Source of the DNA: UBA1535 sp002323775
Lineage (GTDB): Bacteria > Bacillota > Clostridia > Tissierellales > Sedimentibacteraceae
DNA: 64,000 nucleotides
NCBI GenBank assembly: GCA_031993545.1
Contig: DAMAHZ010000005.1
Coordinates: 1 to 64,000 of the forward strand
Reading direction: 5' to 3'
Shown: positions 51,126 through 59,471 of the stretch, one piece after another
Numbering within the stretch: the first letter of the stretch is position 1
How the letters are laid out: each line of letters opens with the position of its first letter
The notes under the pieces: generated by a model
Seen by the model: only the letters and a program-made list of their open reading frames with translations
Databases searched by the model: none
What the model was told of the DNA's origin: nothing
Program-made: the position numbers and the translations under genes

Positions 51126-52133
51126 TTATAATATTCGATATTTTTTTAAGGCAAAGATATTAGCAATATAAAAAATTATAAAAAAGATAAGCAAACTAAA
51201 AATATAAGGGAGTAAGGATTCAATTCCACTTCCGAAAACCAAAACTTCTTTTAGAGCTACACAGCTGTGATACATAGGCATAAGGTATGCAATCTTTGAA
51301 AGACCAAAGGGTAGTGTTTCAACTGGAATAATCCCTGAAAAGAAGATTTGCGGAATGATAACAATAGGGATAAATTGCATAACTTGAAACTCATTGTTTG
51401 CAAAAATAGAAACAAAAGTTCCTAATGATACAGCAACAAAGGCAAGCAAGAGCATAATGAGAATTGCTAAATATAAAGAGCCTGCAAATTCCATTTTAAG
51501 TACAAATTTAGTAAATAACACAATAAGGATACTTTGTATACTTGCAAAAAAACCAAATCCCAAGGTGTATCCTAATATCACAGAGTTTTTACTTATGGGT
51601 GTAAGCATTAAGCGTTCTAAAGTTCCATTAGTTCGCTCTCTGACACAAGAAATACCAGAGATTATAAACACAAATAGAAATGAAAGAAGCCCAATCAATG
51701 CGAAGCTTAAATTGTCAAACGGCGACGCATCTGAATTACCATATAAATAGGTAATTTGTTGTTGAATGGTATCTTGCCCATTAAGACCTTTTAGTGCAGT
51801 CATAATCTTTCCGGTTTTCACAGAATCCAACTCAAGCATAGTGATTTTTAGTTGATTGTCTTTTATTGTAATAACAGCATCTGCGTTCTTATCCTTTAAA
51901 TATTGGGGTATATCAGATATCGCTGACTCTGACAGGGTCAAAACCTCCTGTTCCTTAAGTTTAGAAGAAATGATTTCCGGAACATCTACAAGTGTAACAG
52001 ATGGTATATAATCACTTTTTCCAAGCAGAAAGTACATCAAGGTCAGCATAAACAAAGGTGCAAATAGTATTAATGCCAAAGAGCGTTTGTCGTGAAACAT
52101 TTGTTTTATAATTCTAATGATTAAGCTTATCAT
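51126..52133 (-). CDS. ABC-2 type exporter permease (YhhJ/LmrP-group)
   Basis: This 335-residue membrane protein has one N-terminal helix (about residues 17-37), an extracytoplasmic domain of about 120 residues, and five C-terminal helices. The hallmark ISGISCVRERTNGTLERLMLTPISKNSVILGY is near residue 160. These exporters release drugs, polysaccharides or peptides. It is the second gene of an ATPase-permease pair, with the ribosome site (AGGAG) in the end of the ATPase gene. Confidence 0.87.
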   Translation of the reverse strand: MISLIIRIIKQMFHDKRSLALILFAPLFMLTLMYFLLGKSDYIPSVTLVDVPEIISSKLKEQEVLTLSESAISDIPQYLKDKNADAVITIKDNQLKITMLELDSVKTGKIMTALKGLNGQDTIQQQITYLYGNSDASPFDNLSFALIGLLSFLFVFIISGISCVRERTNGTLERLMLTPISKNSVILGYTLGFGFFASIQSILIVLFTKFVLKMEFAGSLYLAILIMLLLAFVAVSLGTFVSIFANNEFQVMQFIPIVIIPQIFFSGIIPVETLPFGLSKIAYLMPMYHSCVALKEVLVFGSGIESLLPYIFSLLIFFIIFYIANIFALKKYRIL

Positions 52134-52135
52134 AT

Positions 52136-52846
52136 TTATTTCTCCTCTGCCATAAAAAACAATTCTTCCAAATTACCATTTGGAGTTTTGCTTATTAATT
52201 TTTCTACGAAATCATATTCAATCAAGCGTCCATGATAAATAAGAGCTGCTTTTTTACAGCGTGATGCTTCATCCATAACATGAGTGGATACGATAATTGT
52301 AACACCATTTCTATTGATTTGCTGGAAATTATCCCATATACTTTTTCTCAATACAGGATCAATACCAACCGTTGGTTCATCTAATAGCAACAGCTTAGGA
52401 TTATGTAAAAGCGCAATTGCTAAAGATAGCCTTTTTTTCATTCCTCCAGAATATTGAGATACTAATTTATTCTTATCCTCCTCAAGCTGTACCAATGCCA
52501 ACACCTCGTTAGCCCTATGATTCAGTGCTTTTCCACTTAGTCCGTACAGCCTTCCGAAAAACTTTAGGTTGTCAAACCCAGAAATATCCGTATATAAGGC
52601 ATTTTCCTGTGGCATAAATCCAATGCTCTTGATTAAATCCCAATTTGGTACTTTGATAGAATCAATTAGGATATTACCTTTATCCGTTTTTAATGCACCT
52701 GTAATAAGACGAATCAGTGTAGTTTTTCCAGCCCCAGACGGACCAAGTAAACATATCATATCTCCGCTTTCCACAGTAAATGACACATCGGACAATACTA
52801 TCTTATTTGAAAATTTTTTCATCAAATTTTTTAGCTCTACCTTCAT
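52136..52846 (-). CDS. ABC transporter ATPase (drug/antibiotic exporter type)
   Basis: This 236-residue ATPase has Walker A CLLGPSGAGKTTLIRLITG (about residues 33-46), the Q-loop IGFMPQENALYTDI, the signature QYSGGMKKRLSLAIALLHNP (about 128), Walker B LLLDEPTVGIDPVLR (about 150) and H-loop VSTHVMDEASRC. It drives the downstream ABC-2 permease. ATG at 52846 has GGAGG 7 nt upstream; the frame's earlier ATG at 52864 spans it. Confidence 0.92.
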   Translation of the reverse strand: MKVELKNLMKKFSNKIVLSDVSFTVESGDMICLLGPSGAGKTTLIRLITGALKTDKGNILIDSIKVPNWDLIKSIGFMPQENALYTDISGFDNLKFFGRLYGLSGKALNHRANEVLALVQLEEDKNKLVSQYSGGMKKRLSLAIALLHNPKLLLLDEPTVGIDPVLRKSIWDNFQQINRNGVTIIVSTHVMDEASRCKKAALIYHGRLIEYDFVEKLISKTPNGNLEELFFMAEEK

Positions 52847-53260
52847 GCTAAATCCTCCATACACGCTCAGAAATATTGTTTTTGTTCAATCGTATTTTGT
52901 AATTTTACCACTATGTTAAATCTTATTCAAGAGTAAAATGCGAATGAAATTTGATTAGAACAAGAAGTACAAAATAAATTTATTATAATTTAATTAATAC
53001 ACATAATAAATCATATGATAGTGAAATTTAATTAAATTTTCATAATATAGCAAAGTATTTGGCTCTATCACGATACAAATATTTTTTCAAAATTTCATCT
53101 GCTTTGAAATATTAGAATAATTTGTCTCCAAAAGTCAAAATAGAATACTCCAAAGCTGTAAAATAAGTTATTTTAAAAAATTAAAATAATATTGATTAAT
53201 TTAATATTATAATATACACTACAATTATAAAAATAGGAATAATTAACAGGAGGGTCACTA
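52847..53260. other. 414-bp divergent intergenic region
   Basis: AT-rich with no gene or clear RNA structure. Promoters for the leftward ABC pair and the rightward reductase must lie here. Confidence 0.5.
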
Positions 53261-53800
53261 ATGGATAGAAAGGTAATTTTATATATTGCAATGAGCCTAT
53301 ATGGATATATTGCTGATAATAATGGGGGTGTTTCATGGCTTGAAGGTCATAGCGATAATCCAAATAGTGATAATGGTTATAGCGATTTTATTAAGGATAT
53401 AGACACTATTGTCATGGGAATGACAACATACGAGCAAGTGGTAAATGAATTATCACCAAATAATTGGCCATATCAGGGTATGAATAGCTATGTTTTCACG
53501 CATAAAACTGTAGAAGATAATAAAAATGCTGAGTTTGTCTCAAGCGATATTGTTGAATTTATAAACAAATTAAAAAATGAAGATGGAAAGAGCATTTGGA
53601 TATGCGGTGGAGCCAATATAGTAAATCAACTAATAAAATCAAATTTAATAGATGAGTACCACCTAACAATCATGCCAATAATCTTAGGAAAAGGTATAAG
53701 ACTATTTTCAGACACTAATCTAACATCTCTACTAAAAATGAAACAAACGAAAGAAATAAATGGCATCCTTGATGTAATTTATACTCGCAGAGTAGAATAA
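53261..53800 (+). CDS. RibD C-terminal / dihydrofolate-reductase-like protein
   Basis: This 179-residue protein has the DHFR-like fold used by RibD: VILYIAMSLYGYIADNNGGVSWL at the start, IDTIVMGMTTYEQV (about residue 47), KSIWICGGANIVNQLIKSNLIDEYHLTIMPIILGKGIRLF (about 115-155). It probably binds NADPH. Stand-alone members have no agreed substrate. GGAGGG precedes the ATG. The downstream [2Fe-2S] gene begins 28 bp later and may share the transcript. Confidence 0.85.
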   Translation: MDRKVILYIAMSLYGYIADNNGGVSWLEGHSDNPNSDNGYSDFIKDIDTIVMGMTTYEQVVNELSPNNWPYQGMNSYVFTHKTVEDNKNAEFVSSDIVEFINKLKNEDGKSIWICGGANIVNQLIKSNLIDEYHLTIMPIILGKGIRLFSDTNLTSLLKMKQTKEINGILDVIYTRRVE

Positions 53801-53828
53801 AAATATTGAATAAGTATGGAGGAATACA

Positions 53829-54119
53829 ATGAAAGAAGAAATAATAAAAGAATCCTGCTGAACAAGTGAACAAAGCCCTGCTCGTGAAGCAGAGCGTAAA
53901 GAATTTCATGGGGAATATATATGTTACTGCAATAAAGTAACAGAGCAACAAATTATAGACGCCATAATCAAAGGCGGAGCAAAAAACATGAAAGACATTA
54001 TTAAACTAACAGGAGCGATGAAAAACCCTAATTGTGCAGTAAACAATCCTAAAGGTAAGTGCTGTGGGAGTGATATACAAGCGGTTATTGATATGGTGTT
54101 GATAGGTAAAGAATATTAA
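53829..54119 (+). CDS. Probable selenoprotein: BFD-type [2Fe-2S]-binding protein with internal UGA
   Basis: The frame starts at ATG 53829 with GGAGG 6 nt upstream and runs 96 codons to TAA, interrupted only by TGA at 53859-53861 directly after a Cys codon (ESC-U-TSEQS). After the TGA the frame encodes EYICYCNKVTEQQIIDAIIKGGAKNMKDIIKLTG...NCAVNNPKGKCCGSDIQAVIDMVL. This is the bacterioferritin-associated-ferredoxin (BFD)-like four-Cys [2Fe-2S] domain. A Cys-Sec pair near the N-terminus would be a redox-active site. A hairpin with loop CGTGA begins 21 nt after the UGA, matching the bacterial SECIS layout. Without selenocysteine the gene would be a pseudogene with an otherwise perfect ribosome site. 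No sel genes are in the window. Confidence 0.6.
53875..53896 (+). promoter_or_regulatory. SECIS-like hairpin in the [2Fe-2S] gene
   Basis: The arms CTGCT (53878-53882) and AGCAG (53888-53892) enclose a CGTGA loop with a G in its second position. The lower stem can extend past a bulged A. The loop starts 21 nt after the UGA, within the spacing reported for bacterial SECIS elements. Confidence 0.5.
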
Positions 54120-54661
54120 GGAAATTTAAAAAATAAAAATTTGAAAGGTGATTTATCATACTAAAGCTAGATGAATTTAAAAAAGATTAAAAAAGATTTA
54201 TGGGTTTAATAATAACAACTGACAAAAATGTTGAAACTTGTAAATTTTTGTGATATTATATGAGTAAAGATAAGAAACAGACTCTTTTTTTATTAATGCA
54301 AAATAGACTGAAAAGAATAGCTTATCATAATAACTTAATAAACTGACCGTAATTTCTTAGACACATTAACGCAAGTTAAATCTAAAAAATTACGGTTTTT
54401 TGTATAACTTTAATTATTATAAGAGATATTTGTTCCAATATGGAGCTATTAAAAAAAACTTTTATAATTTTATAAATTTTTATGGCATTATTCAAATTCC
54501 AATATGGTGATATTAAAATTAATAGCATAGATATATTTACTATTATAGCATAGATTATCAGTTAATGCAAAATTGTTTAACATTTGATATATGACTATAC
54601 GACAAATAAACTATTTATTAATACCAAATGTAATAAAAATTTATAAATATATAAATAAATA
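54120..54661. other. Gene-free stretch between the [2Fe-2S] gene and a transposase relic
   Basis: A spacer with short scraps and the terminator at 54346-54401. A/T content is very high. Nothing supports a gene. Confidence 0.5.
54346..54401 (+). terminator. Hairpin terminator
   Basis: Outer arms ACCGTAATTT / AAATTACGGT with an inner TTAGA/TCTAA stem, followed by six T. Confidence 0.65.
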
Positions 54662-54689
54662 TTGACATAAAGAAAATATGTTATATAAT
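54662..54689 (+). promoter_or_regulatory. Consensus promoter upstream of the cas region
   Basis: TTGACA (54662-54667), a 16-bp spacer, then TATAAT (54684-54689). It stands before the transposase relic and about 420 bp before cas6, with no terminator between, so it may drive the cas operon. Confidence 0.55.
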
Positions 54690-54741
54690 ATAAAATATAA
54701 ATGGTAAAAATTATAAATATATTCTGAAAGGAAATAGTTAA

Positions 54742-54946
54742 ATGGCACATTACACACAAGATTTTAAGAGAAAAGTGAATAAAGCAATTAACCATATGTA
54801 ATACAAAAATTAATGAAAGTGTGAAACAAGAGAATTACTTTGATTTAAAAAGACGTATAAAAGATTTAGAAAGTTACATAATGGAGCTAGAAAGCGACAA
54901 GGAAACACTAAGAAAAACTGTTGTTATTCTCACAAAAAACAATTAA
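54742..54946 (+). pseudogene. Decayed transposase OrfA-like gene
   Basis: ATG with AAAGG upstream encodes MAHYTQDFKRKVNKAINHM, a transposase-like helix start, then stops. In the next frame a coiled-coil tail continues (SVKQENYFDLKRRIKDLE, then ELESDKETLRKTVVILTKNN), the leucine-zipper end typical of IS3-like OrfA proteins. A frameshift and stop codons disable it. No inverted terminal repeats or orfB were found. Confidence 0.5.
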
Positions 54947-55108
54947 AAAGTAAATTGTGAATATATGAAAACATATGAAAACCATAAAATCTATTGAAAT
55001 TAAAGTATTTAAAATTAAATATTCAAGATTATAAAAACAGCTTAAATTCAATTGATAGTTATTTCATATATTTATAATATAAATTTTTTTAGCAAAGGGG
55101 GTGAAAAT

Positions 55109-55861
55109 ATGCGCTTTTACTTAGAAGTTGAGGTAGAAAAAAATGAATTGCCAATTGAAATTAGAAGAGTGGTATTATCAATGCTAAAATCATCTTTAGA
55201 AAGTGCTGCAGATGGAAGATTTTATAACAAATATTATGAAGGAAATAATCCTATAAAAAAGGATTTTACATTTTCTGTATATATGAAAGGAGCAGTTTTT
55301 GCAAAGGGGAAAATTGAATTATCAGCAAAAACATTTAAAATATACTTTTCTGCTGATGATAAGAATAAAACAGGCTTGATTTTAATGAATTCGTTTTTAA
55401 TGAAAAAAAATAAAAAGTTTCCATTAGAAAATAGTAATAGTTTAAAAATTAAAAATGTTGTTCAAATTAATCAAGATTTGATTTTTAATTCTGAAATAAC
55501 TGTCAGAACATTTGCAGGATCTTCAATTGTAGCTAGAGAGCATAATAGGGAAAGCAATAAGGACAGATATTTTACAATTGAAGATAAGGCTTACAATGAA
55601 AAGCTTACAGATGTTATAAGGGTACAAGCTAGGTTAGCGGGGTTTTGTGAGGAAGATGTTTTAAATATAAACATAAGAGCTTTGGAAGATTGTAAAAAAG
55701 TTCTTGTGAAGCATTATGGAAGCTTTATTGATTGCACCGTTGGCTCGTTTTTAATTAGTGCCAATCCCGACATATTGCAATATTTTTATGATGCCGGAAT
55801 AGGATCAAGATCAAGCAGTGGCTTTGGTATGTTAAATCTTATTTCTCAATCACATAACTGA
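55109..55861 (+). CDS. cas6: Cas6 CRISPR RNA endoribonuclease
   Basis: This 250-residue protein processes the CRISPR transcript in type I-B systems. Two ferredoxin-like halves are suggested by MRFYLEVEVEKNELPIEIRRVVLSMLKSSLE at the start and the glycine-rich signature DAGIGSRSSSGFGMLNLI at the C-terminus. A central INQDLIFNSEITVRTFAGSSIVARE strand pair lies between. ATG at 55109 follows AAAGGGGGTG; an upstream TTG frame at 55052 lacks a ribosome site. It is the first gene of the cas operon, with cas8 30 bp downstream. Confidence 0.88.
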   Translation: MRFYLEVEVEKNELPIEIRRVVLSMLKSSLESAADGRFYNKYYEGNNPIKKDFTFSVYMKGAVFAKGKIELSAKTFKIYFSADDKNKTGLILMNSFLMKKNKKFPLENSNSLKIKNVVQINQDLIFNSEITVRTFAGSSIVAREHNRESNKDRYFTIEDKAYNEKLTDVIRVQARLAGFCEEDVLNINIRALEDCKKVLVKHYGSFIDCTVGSFLISANPDILQYFYDAGIGSRSSSGFGMLNLISQSHN

Positions 55862-55891
55862 TAATAATCTTGTTAGAGAGGAGGAACTTAA

Positions 55892-57301
55892 ATGAAAACA
55901 GTATTGGAAAATGAAAGTCTTGATGTTAAACTGGAGCCGTCAGATTGGCGATATAGTGCAGCCGTTTTAGGCTTGGTAAGATATTTTAGGCATTATGAGG
56001 ATTTAGGGGAAAATATAGAGTATGAACAAAAAAACGATTATATAAAGTACAAGCAATCTGATATAACAGAAGAAAGATATCTGAAGTTTGCCGAAAGTCA
56101 TTATAAGGGCGAATTTCATCATGTGATTATCGAAAGGATACTTTCTGATGATGAAATTTCAGAAGAACAGACAAAACTGGTAAATGAAAAACTAACAGCA
56201 AATAAAATCATGAAAGAGATATTTGGAAAAATGAAATTTGATGGAAATAATAAAGTGCAAATACTTGATTTAATAAATGAAAATCGAAGCTCAATTATTA
56301 AAGAGACCTTCAGAAACAAATCAAATATGTACAAAAATTATTGTAATCCTAATTTGCTGTTAGGGCAGAAACACGACGAGTGCTGCAGGCTTAATGGATA
56401 TTATGTAGATGCCGGGAAAAAAGGAAAATCGATAGCATATAACTTTAATCCTAACACTCATATTACTAATGATGAAGATATATTTGACTTTATACCCTTT
56501 GCTTTTACAGAAGGAAGAGAAGCTTTTTTCATAAATGATAACTCTAGCATAGAAAATTTGTTGTATTCAAATGATATGCTGAGCTTTAACGTTTCGCATG
56601 CTATTGAAACAAAAAGCGGTCAAAAGGATGTCCGAAGGATATTGTTTGCGGGGATAATTGAATCAACAGATTTTATAGATTTTGATGTTGAGGTTATTAT
56701 TAAAAATAGGGATGTCGAATACTTTGAAACATTGTATATAAGGAAAAGAGCTATTGAGATATTGAAAAAAGTACGAGATTATAACGTGTTTTGTTTTTCG
56801 TATAAGGTTAATGAAAATTACTATATAAATATTGGCAATGAAGTAGTTAATTATATTTTAAATAATCTTTTGCTTGATAAATACATTGAAATGTTTTTAA
56901 AATTAGATGACAATAGCTATTTAAAAAGCAACTTTATTGCTTATTTAATAAATCAATTTATAAATATTAATATGCTAATTAAAAATAAAAAGGGAAAAGG
57001 AGGCGGTACAATGAACAAATCAATGTACACAGCATTAAAATCTGCAGAAAAAGTTGCAGATTCAATAGAAACAAATAAACTAAAAAGTTATAGACAGAAA
57101 TTAACAAGTGCTATTGTTTTTAAGGACTATGATAGGGCTTGTCAGATATTATTGCAGCTATCAAATTTTTCAGGAGTCAGCTTTGAATTTGTATATGATT
57201 TATATGAAGATTTTGAAGAAAATAAAGAAGTAGCATATACCTTTATAAATGCTTTGAGAAAAGAACAGGGGAAAGTGGAAGGAGATAAAACAAATGAGTA
57301 G
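55892..57301 (+). CDS. cas8b: Cas8 large subunit of the type I-B Cascade
   Basis: This 469-residue protein lies between cas6 and cas7, the position of the large Cascade subunit that recognises the PAM and starts R-loop formation. Features are DWRYSAAVLGLVRYFRHYEDLGENIEY at the start and a Cys pair NYCNPNLLLGQKHDECCRLNGYYVDAG near residue 155, reminiscent of Cas8a1/Cst1-type CxxC proteins. The C-terminal 96 residues form a helical domain with its own start (see cas11). The sequence is divergent, so the precise Cas8 subfamily is uncertain. AGAGAGGAGGAAC precedes the ATG. Confidence 0.75.
   Translation: MKTVLENESLDVKLEPSDWRYSAAVLGLVRYFRHYEDLGENIEYEQKNDYIKYKQSDITEERYLKFAESHYKGEFHHVIIERILSDDEISEEQTKLVNEKLTANKIMKEIFGKMKFDGNNKVQILDLINENRSSIIKETFRNKSNMYKNYCNPNLLLGQKHDECCRLNGYYVDAGKKGKSIAYNFNPNTHITNDEDIFDFIPFAFTEGREAFFINDNSSIENLLYSNDMLSFNVSHAIETKSGQKDVRRILFAGIIESTDFIDFDVEVIIKNRDVEYFETLYIRKRAIEILKKVRDYNVFCFSYKVNENYYINIGNEVVNYILNNLLLDKYIEMFLKLDDNSYLKSNFIAYLINQFININMLIKNKKGKGGGTMNKSMYTALKSAEKVADSIETNKLKSYRQKLTSAIVFKDYDRACQILLQLSNFSGVSFEFVYDLYEDFEENKEVAYTFINALRKEQGKVEGDKTNE
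57011..57301 (+). CDS. cas11: Cas11 small subunit by internal initiation in cas8
   Basis: An ATG at codon 374 of cas8 has AAAAGGAGG with a 7-nt spacer, a far better ribosome site than chance would place inside a gene. The 96-residue product (MNKSMYTALKSAEKVADSIETNK...LTSAIVFKDYDRACQILLQLSNFSGVSFEFVYDLYEDF) is all helical, as Cas11 is. Production of Cas11 from within cas8 is established for several type I subtypes. Its use here is inferred from the ribosome site. Confidence 0.65.
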   Translation: MNKSMYTALKSAEKVADSIETNKLKSYRQKLTSAIVFKDYDRACQILLQLSNFSGVSFEFVYDLYEDFEENKEVAYTFINALRKEQGKVEGDKTNE

Positions 57302-58181
57302 AAAAAATTCAGTAACATTGACAGTTGTAGCAAATATGACTTCTAATTATTCTGAGGGATTAGGAAACATCGCAAGTGTGCAAAAAGTATATACAAAGGG
57401 ACGTGTACATGCTATGAGAAGCAGAGAGAGCATGAAAAATGCACTTATGGTATCTAGTGGCATGTATGATGATTTGCAAACAAAAGTAGATGGTGCAACG
57501 CAAAAAATGGTTGACAAAGATGTTAATGCAGCAACATGCAGAGCTTTAGAAGGCGGATATATGAGTACGGGGAAAATAACATACATAAGAAAAAGCTCCT
57601 TCTATATGACAGATGCTATTGCTTGTGAAAGCTTTGTAAATGAAACAAGATTTCACAATAATTTGTATTTAGCTACAAACTATGCTAATGCTAACAATAT
57701 TAATCTTCAAGAAAATGCAAAAGCAACAGGCTTAATGCCGTATCAATACGAGTATGACAAGTCATTAAAGATATACAGCATAACTATAGATTTAGATATG
57801 ATTGGAAAGGATGAAAATTTTGAAGCTCAAGCTTCAACTGAGGAAAAAATATATAGAGTAAATGCTATATTAAGTGCTGTTGAAAATTTGAGCCTTACAG
57901 TAAAGGGAAATTTAGATAATGCTGAACCAATATTTGTAGTTGGAGGTTTCTCTGATAGAAAAACTCACTATTTTGAAAATGTTGTTGAAGTAAAGGGTAA
58001 CAAGCTGCTGATATCACCGGATTTAAAAGATAGATTAAGTAAAGGATATAATTGCGGAGTTTTAAAATCTGGAATTTTTTCAAATGAAAATGAAATTCAA
58101 AATGAAATGAAAGCAAGTAGCATAGCCAAATTCTTTGATAATTTGAGAAAAGAAGTGACTGAATATTTTGCCAATAATTAA
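57294..58181 (+). CDS. cas7: Cas7 backbone subunit (Cst2/DevR type)
   Basis: This 295-residue Cascade backbone protein coats the crRNA spacer. Its start (VTLTVVANMTSNYSEGLGNIASVQKVYTKGRVHAMRSRESMKNALM) is that of the DevR/Cst2 Cas7 group, and the central strands (KIYSITIDLDMIG) and ALSAVENLSLTVKGN-like helix follow. The ATG overlaps the cas8 stop by 8 bp, with GGAAGGAG inside the end of cas8. The two genes are translationally coupled. Confidence 0.88.
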   Translation: MSRKNSVTLTVVANMTSNYSEGLGNIASVQKVYTKGRVHAMRSRESMKNALMVSSGMYDDLQTKVDGATQKMVDKDVNAATCRALEGGYMSTGKITYIRKSSFYMTDAIACESFVNETRFHNNLYLATNYANANNINLQENAKATGLMPYQYEYDKSLKIYSITIDLDMIGKDENFEAQASTEEKIYRVNAILSAVENLSLTVKGNLDNAEPIFVVGGFSDRKTHYFENVVEVKGNKLLISPDLKDRLSKGYNCGVLKSGIFSNENEIQNEMKASSIAKFFDNLRKEVTEYFANN

Positions 58182-58203
58182 TTTTAGGAAGTGGGAAAAA
58201 AGT

Positions 58204-59325
58204 ATGAGAGCATTAAGGATTGTGCTAAGACAAAGCAGCGCAAATTATAGAAAAGAAGAAACTATCGATAATAAAATGACATATCCTTTACCTCCGCTTT
58301 CGACGATTATAGGGGCATTACACGTTGCCTGCGGATATGAAGATTACAAGTTTATGGAATTGAGTATACAAGGAAAGTTTGAGTCTATGTCTAGGGAGCC
58401 TTATACTGACTATTGTTTTTTAAACTCAATAATGAATGATAGGGGTATTTTAGTTAAAATGAAAAATAGTTCACTACTCTCATCTGCTTTTACCAAAGTA
58501 GCATCTGCGAAAAATTCCGCCGGCAATGACTTCAGAAAGGAAATCACAATACAAGTTCACAACAGAGATTTGCTGACTGAATATCAAAAACTCAAGGATT
58601 TAGCAGATGAAATAAAAAGGTATAAGGATACTGATTTGAAGAATGAAGTCTTTAAAATGGATGAAGAGATGAAATTATTAAAGGCTGAAAAGAAAAAAAT
58701 TGACAAAGGCTCGCATGAGTATAAAGAAAAGGACCAAAGGGAAAAAGAGATAAGGCAAGCAAAAGATGAATTGATATCAAAGGTAAAAATCTACGAAACA
58801 GAAAATTATTCTGAGCCTATCTCAAAATATCGCTCCTTGACTACTTCGCTTAAATATTATGAAATTTTACATAATATTGAATTGATTGTGCATGTAAAAG
58901 CTGATGATGAAGTTCTTAATACAATTTTAGAGAATGTTTATAATATAAAGTCAATTGGCAGAAGTGAAGATTTTGTAGATGTGATTGAGGCTAAGATTGT
59001 AGAACTTGTTCAGGATTGTGACTGCTCGGAGGAAACAGAAGAAACAAGTGAGTATTCAGCTTATCTGAGATATGAAGATGTTGTTTCTGAAGGCTTTAAT
59101 GCGTCTAAAATATATACAAGAGTGAAAGGCGGCAGAAAAATTAATGGCACTATATACCATATGAATAAAAACTATAAAATTATTAATGACCAGCGAATTT
59201 TTGAGAAAAAGAAGGTTATTTATACATCTAATTATTCAATAGAATCAACAAGTGAAAATGTTTGGTTAGATATTGATGACAGTAAAAAGGATGCCGTTAA
59301 AAAGTATATAGTTAATTTTATGTAA
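58204..59325 (+). CDS. cas5: Cas5 subunit with a long coiled-coil insertion
   Basis: This 373-residue Cas5 caps the crRNA 5' handle. The N-terminus (MRALRIVLRQSSANYRKEETIDNKMTYPLPPLSTIIGALHVACGY) is the conserved Cas5 RAMP start, with SREPYTDYCFLNSIMNDRG after it. The region of about residues 130-205 (LKDLADEIKRYKDTDLKNEV...KLLKAEKKKIDKGSHEYKE) is strongly charged and coiled-coil-like and is absent from compact 220-250-residue Cas5 proteins. ATG at 58204 follows AGGAAGTGGG; the TTG frame from 58168 overlaps cas7. Confidence 0.85.
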   Translation: MRALRIVLRQSSANYRKEETIDNKMTYPLPPLSTIIGALHVACGYEDYKFMELSIQGKFESMSREPYTDYCFLNSIMNDRGILVKMKNSSLLSSAFTKVASAKNSAGNDFRKEITIQVHNRDLLTEYQKLKDLADEIKRYKDTDLKNEVFKMDEEMKLLKAEKKKIDKGSHEYKEKDQREKEIRQAKDELISKVKIYETENYSEPISKYRSLTTSLKYYEILHNIELIVHVKADDEVLNTILENVYNIKSIGRSEDFVDVIEAKIVELVQDCDCSEETEETSEYSAYLRYEDVVSEGFNASKIYTRVKGGRKINGTIYHMNKNYKIINDQRIFEKKKVIYTSNYSIESTSENVWLDIDDSKKDAVKKYIVNFM

Positions 59326-59335
59326 TTGTTAGAAA

Positions 59336-59448
59336 AGACTGTTACAAAAGATAGTAATCTGAATTTTATTTGAAATAAGTTATTAAATTTATTAAAATAT
59401 TTTGAATTTATGAATATTAGGACAAGTATTAAGATTTTGTAACAGTCT
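59336..59448. repeat. Perfect 14-bp inverted repeat between cas5 and cas3
   Basis: AGACTGTTACAAAA (59336-59349) and TTTTGTAACAGTCT (59435-59448) enclose 85 bp of A/T-rich DNA. The right arm ends 23 bp before the cas3 ATG, close to its ribosome site. It could be a long-loop hairpin controlling cas3 or the scar of a small insertion. Confidence 0.6.
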
Positions 59449-59471
59449 ATTTATAGAAAGGTAGAGGGAAA

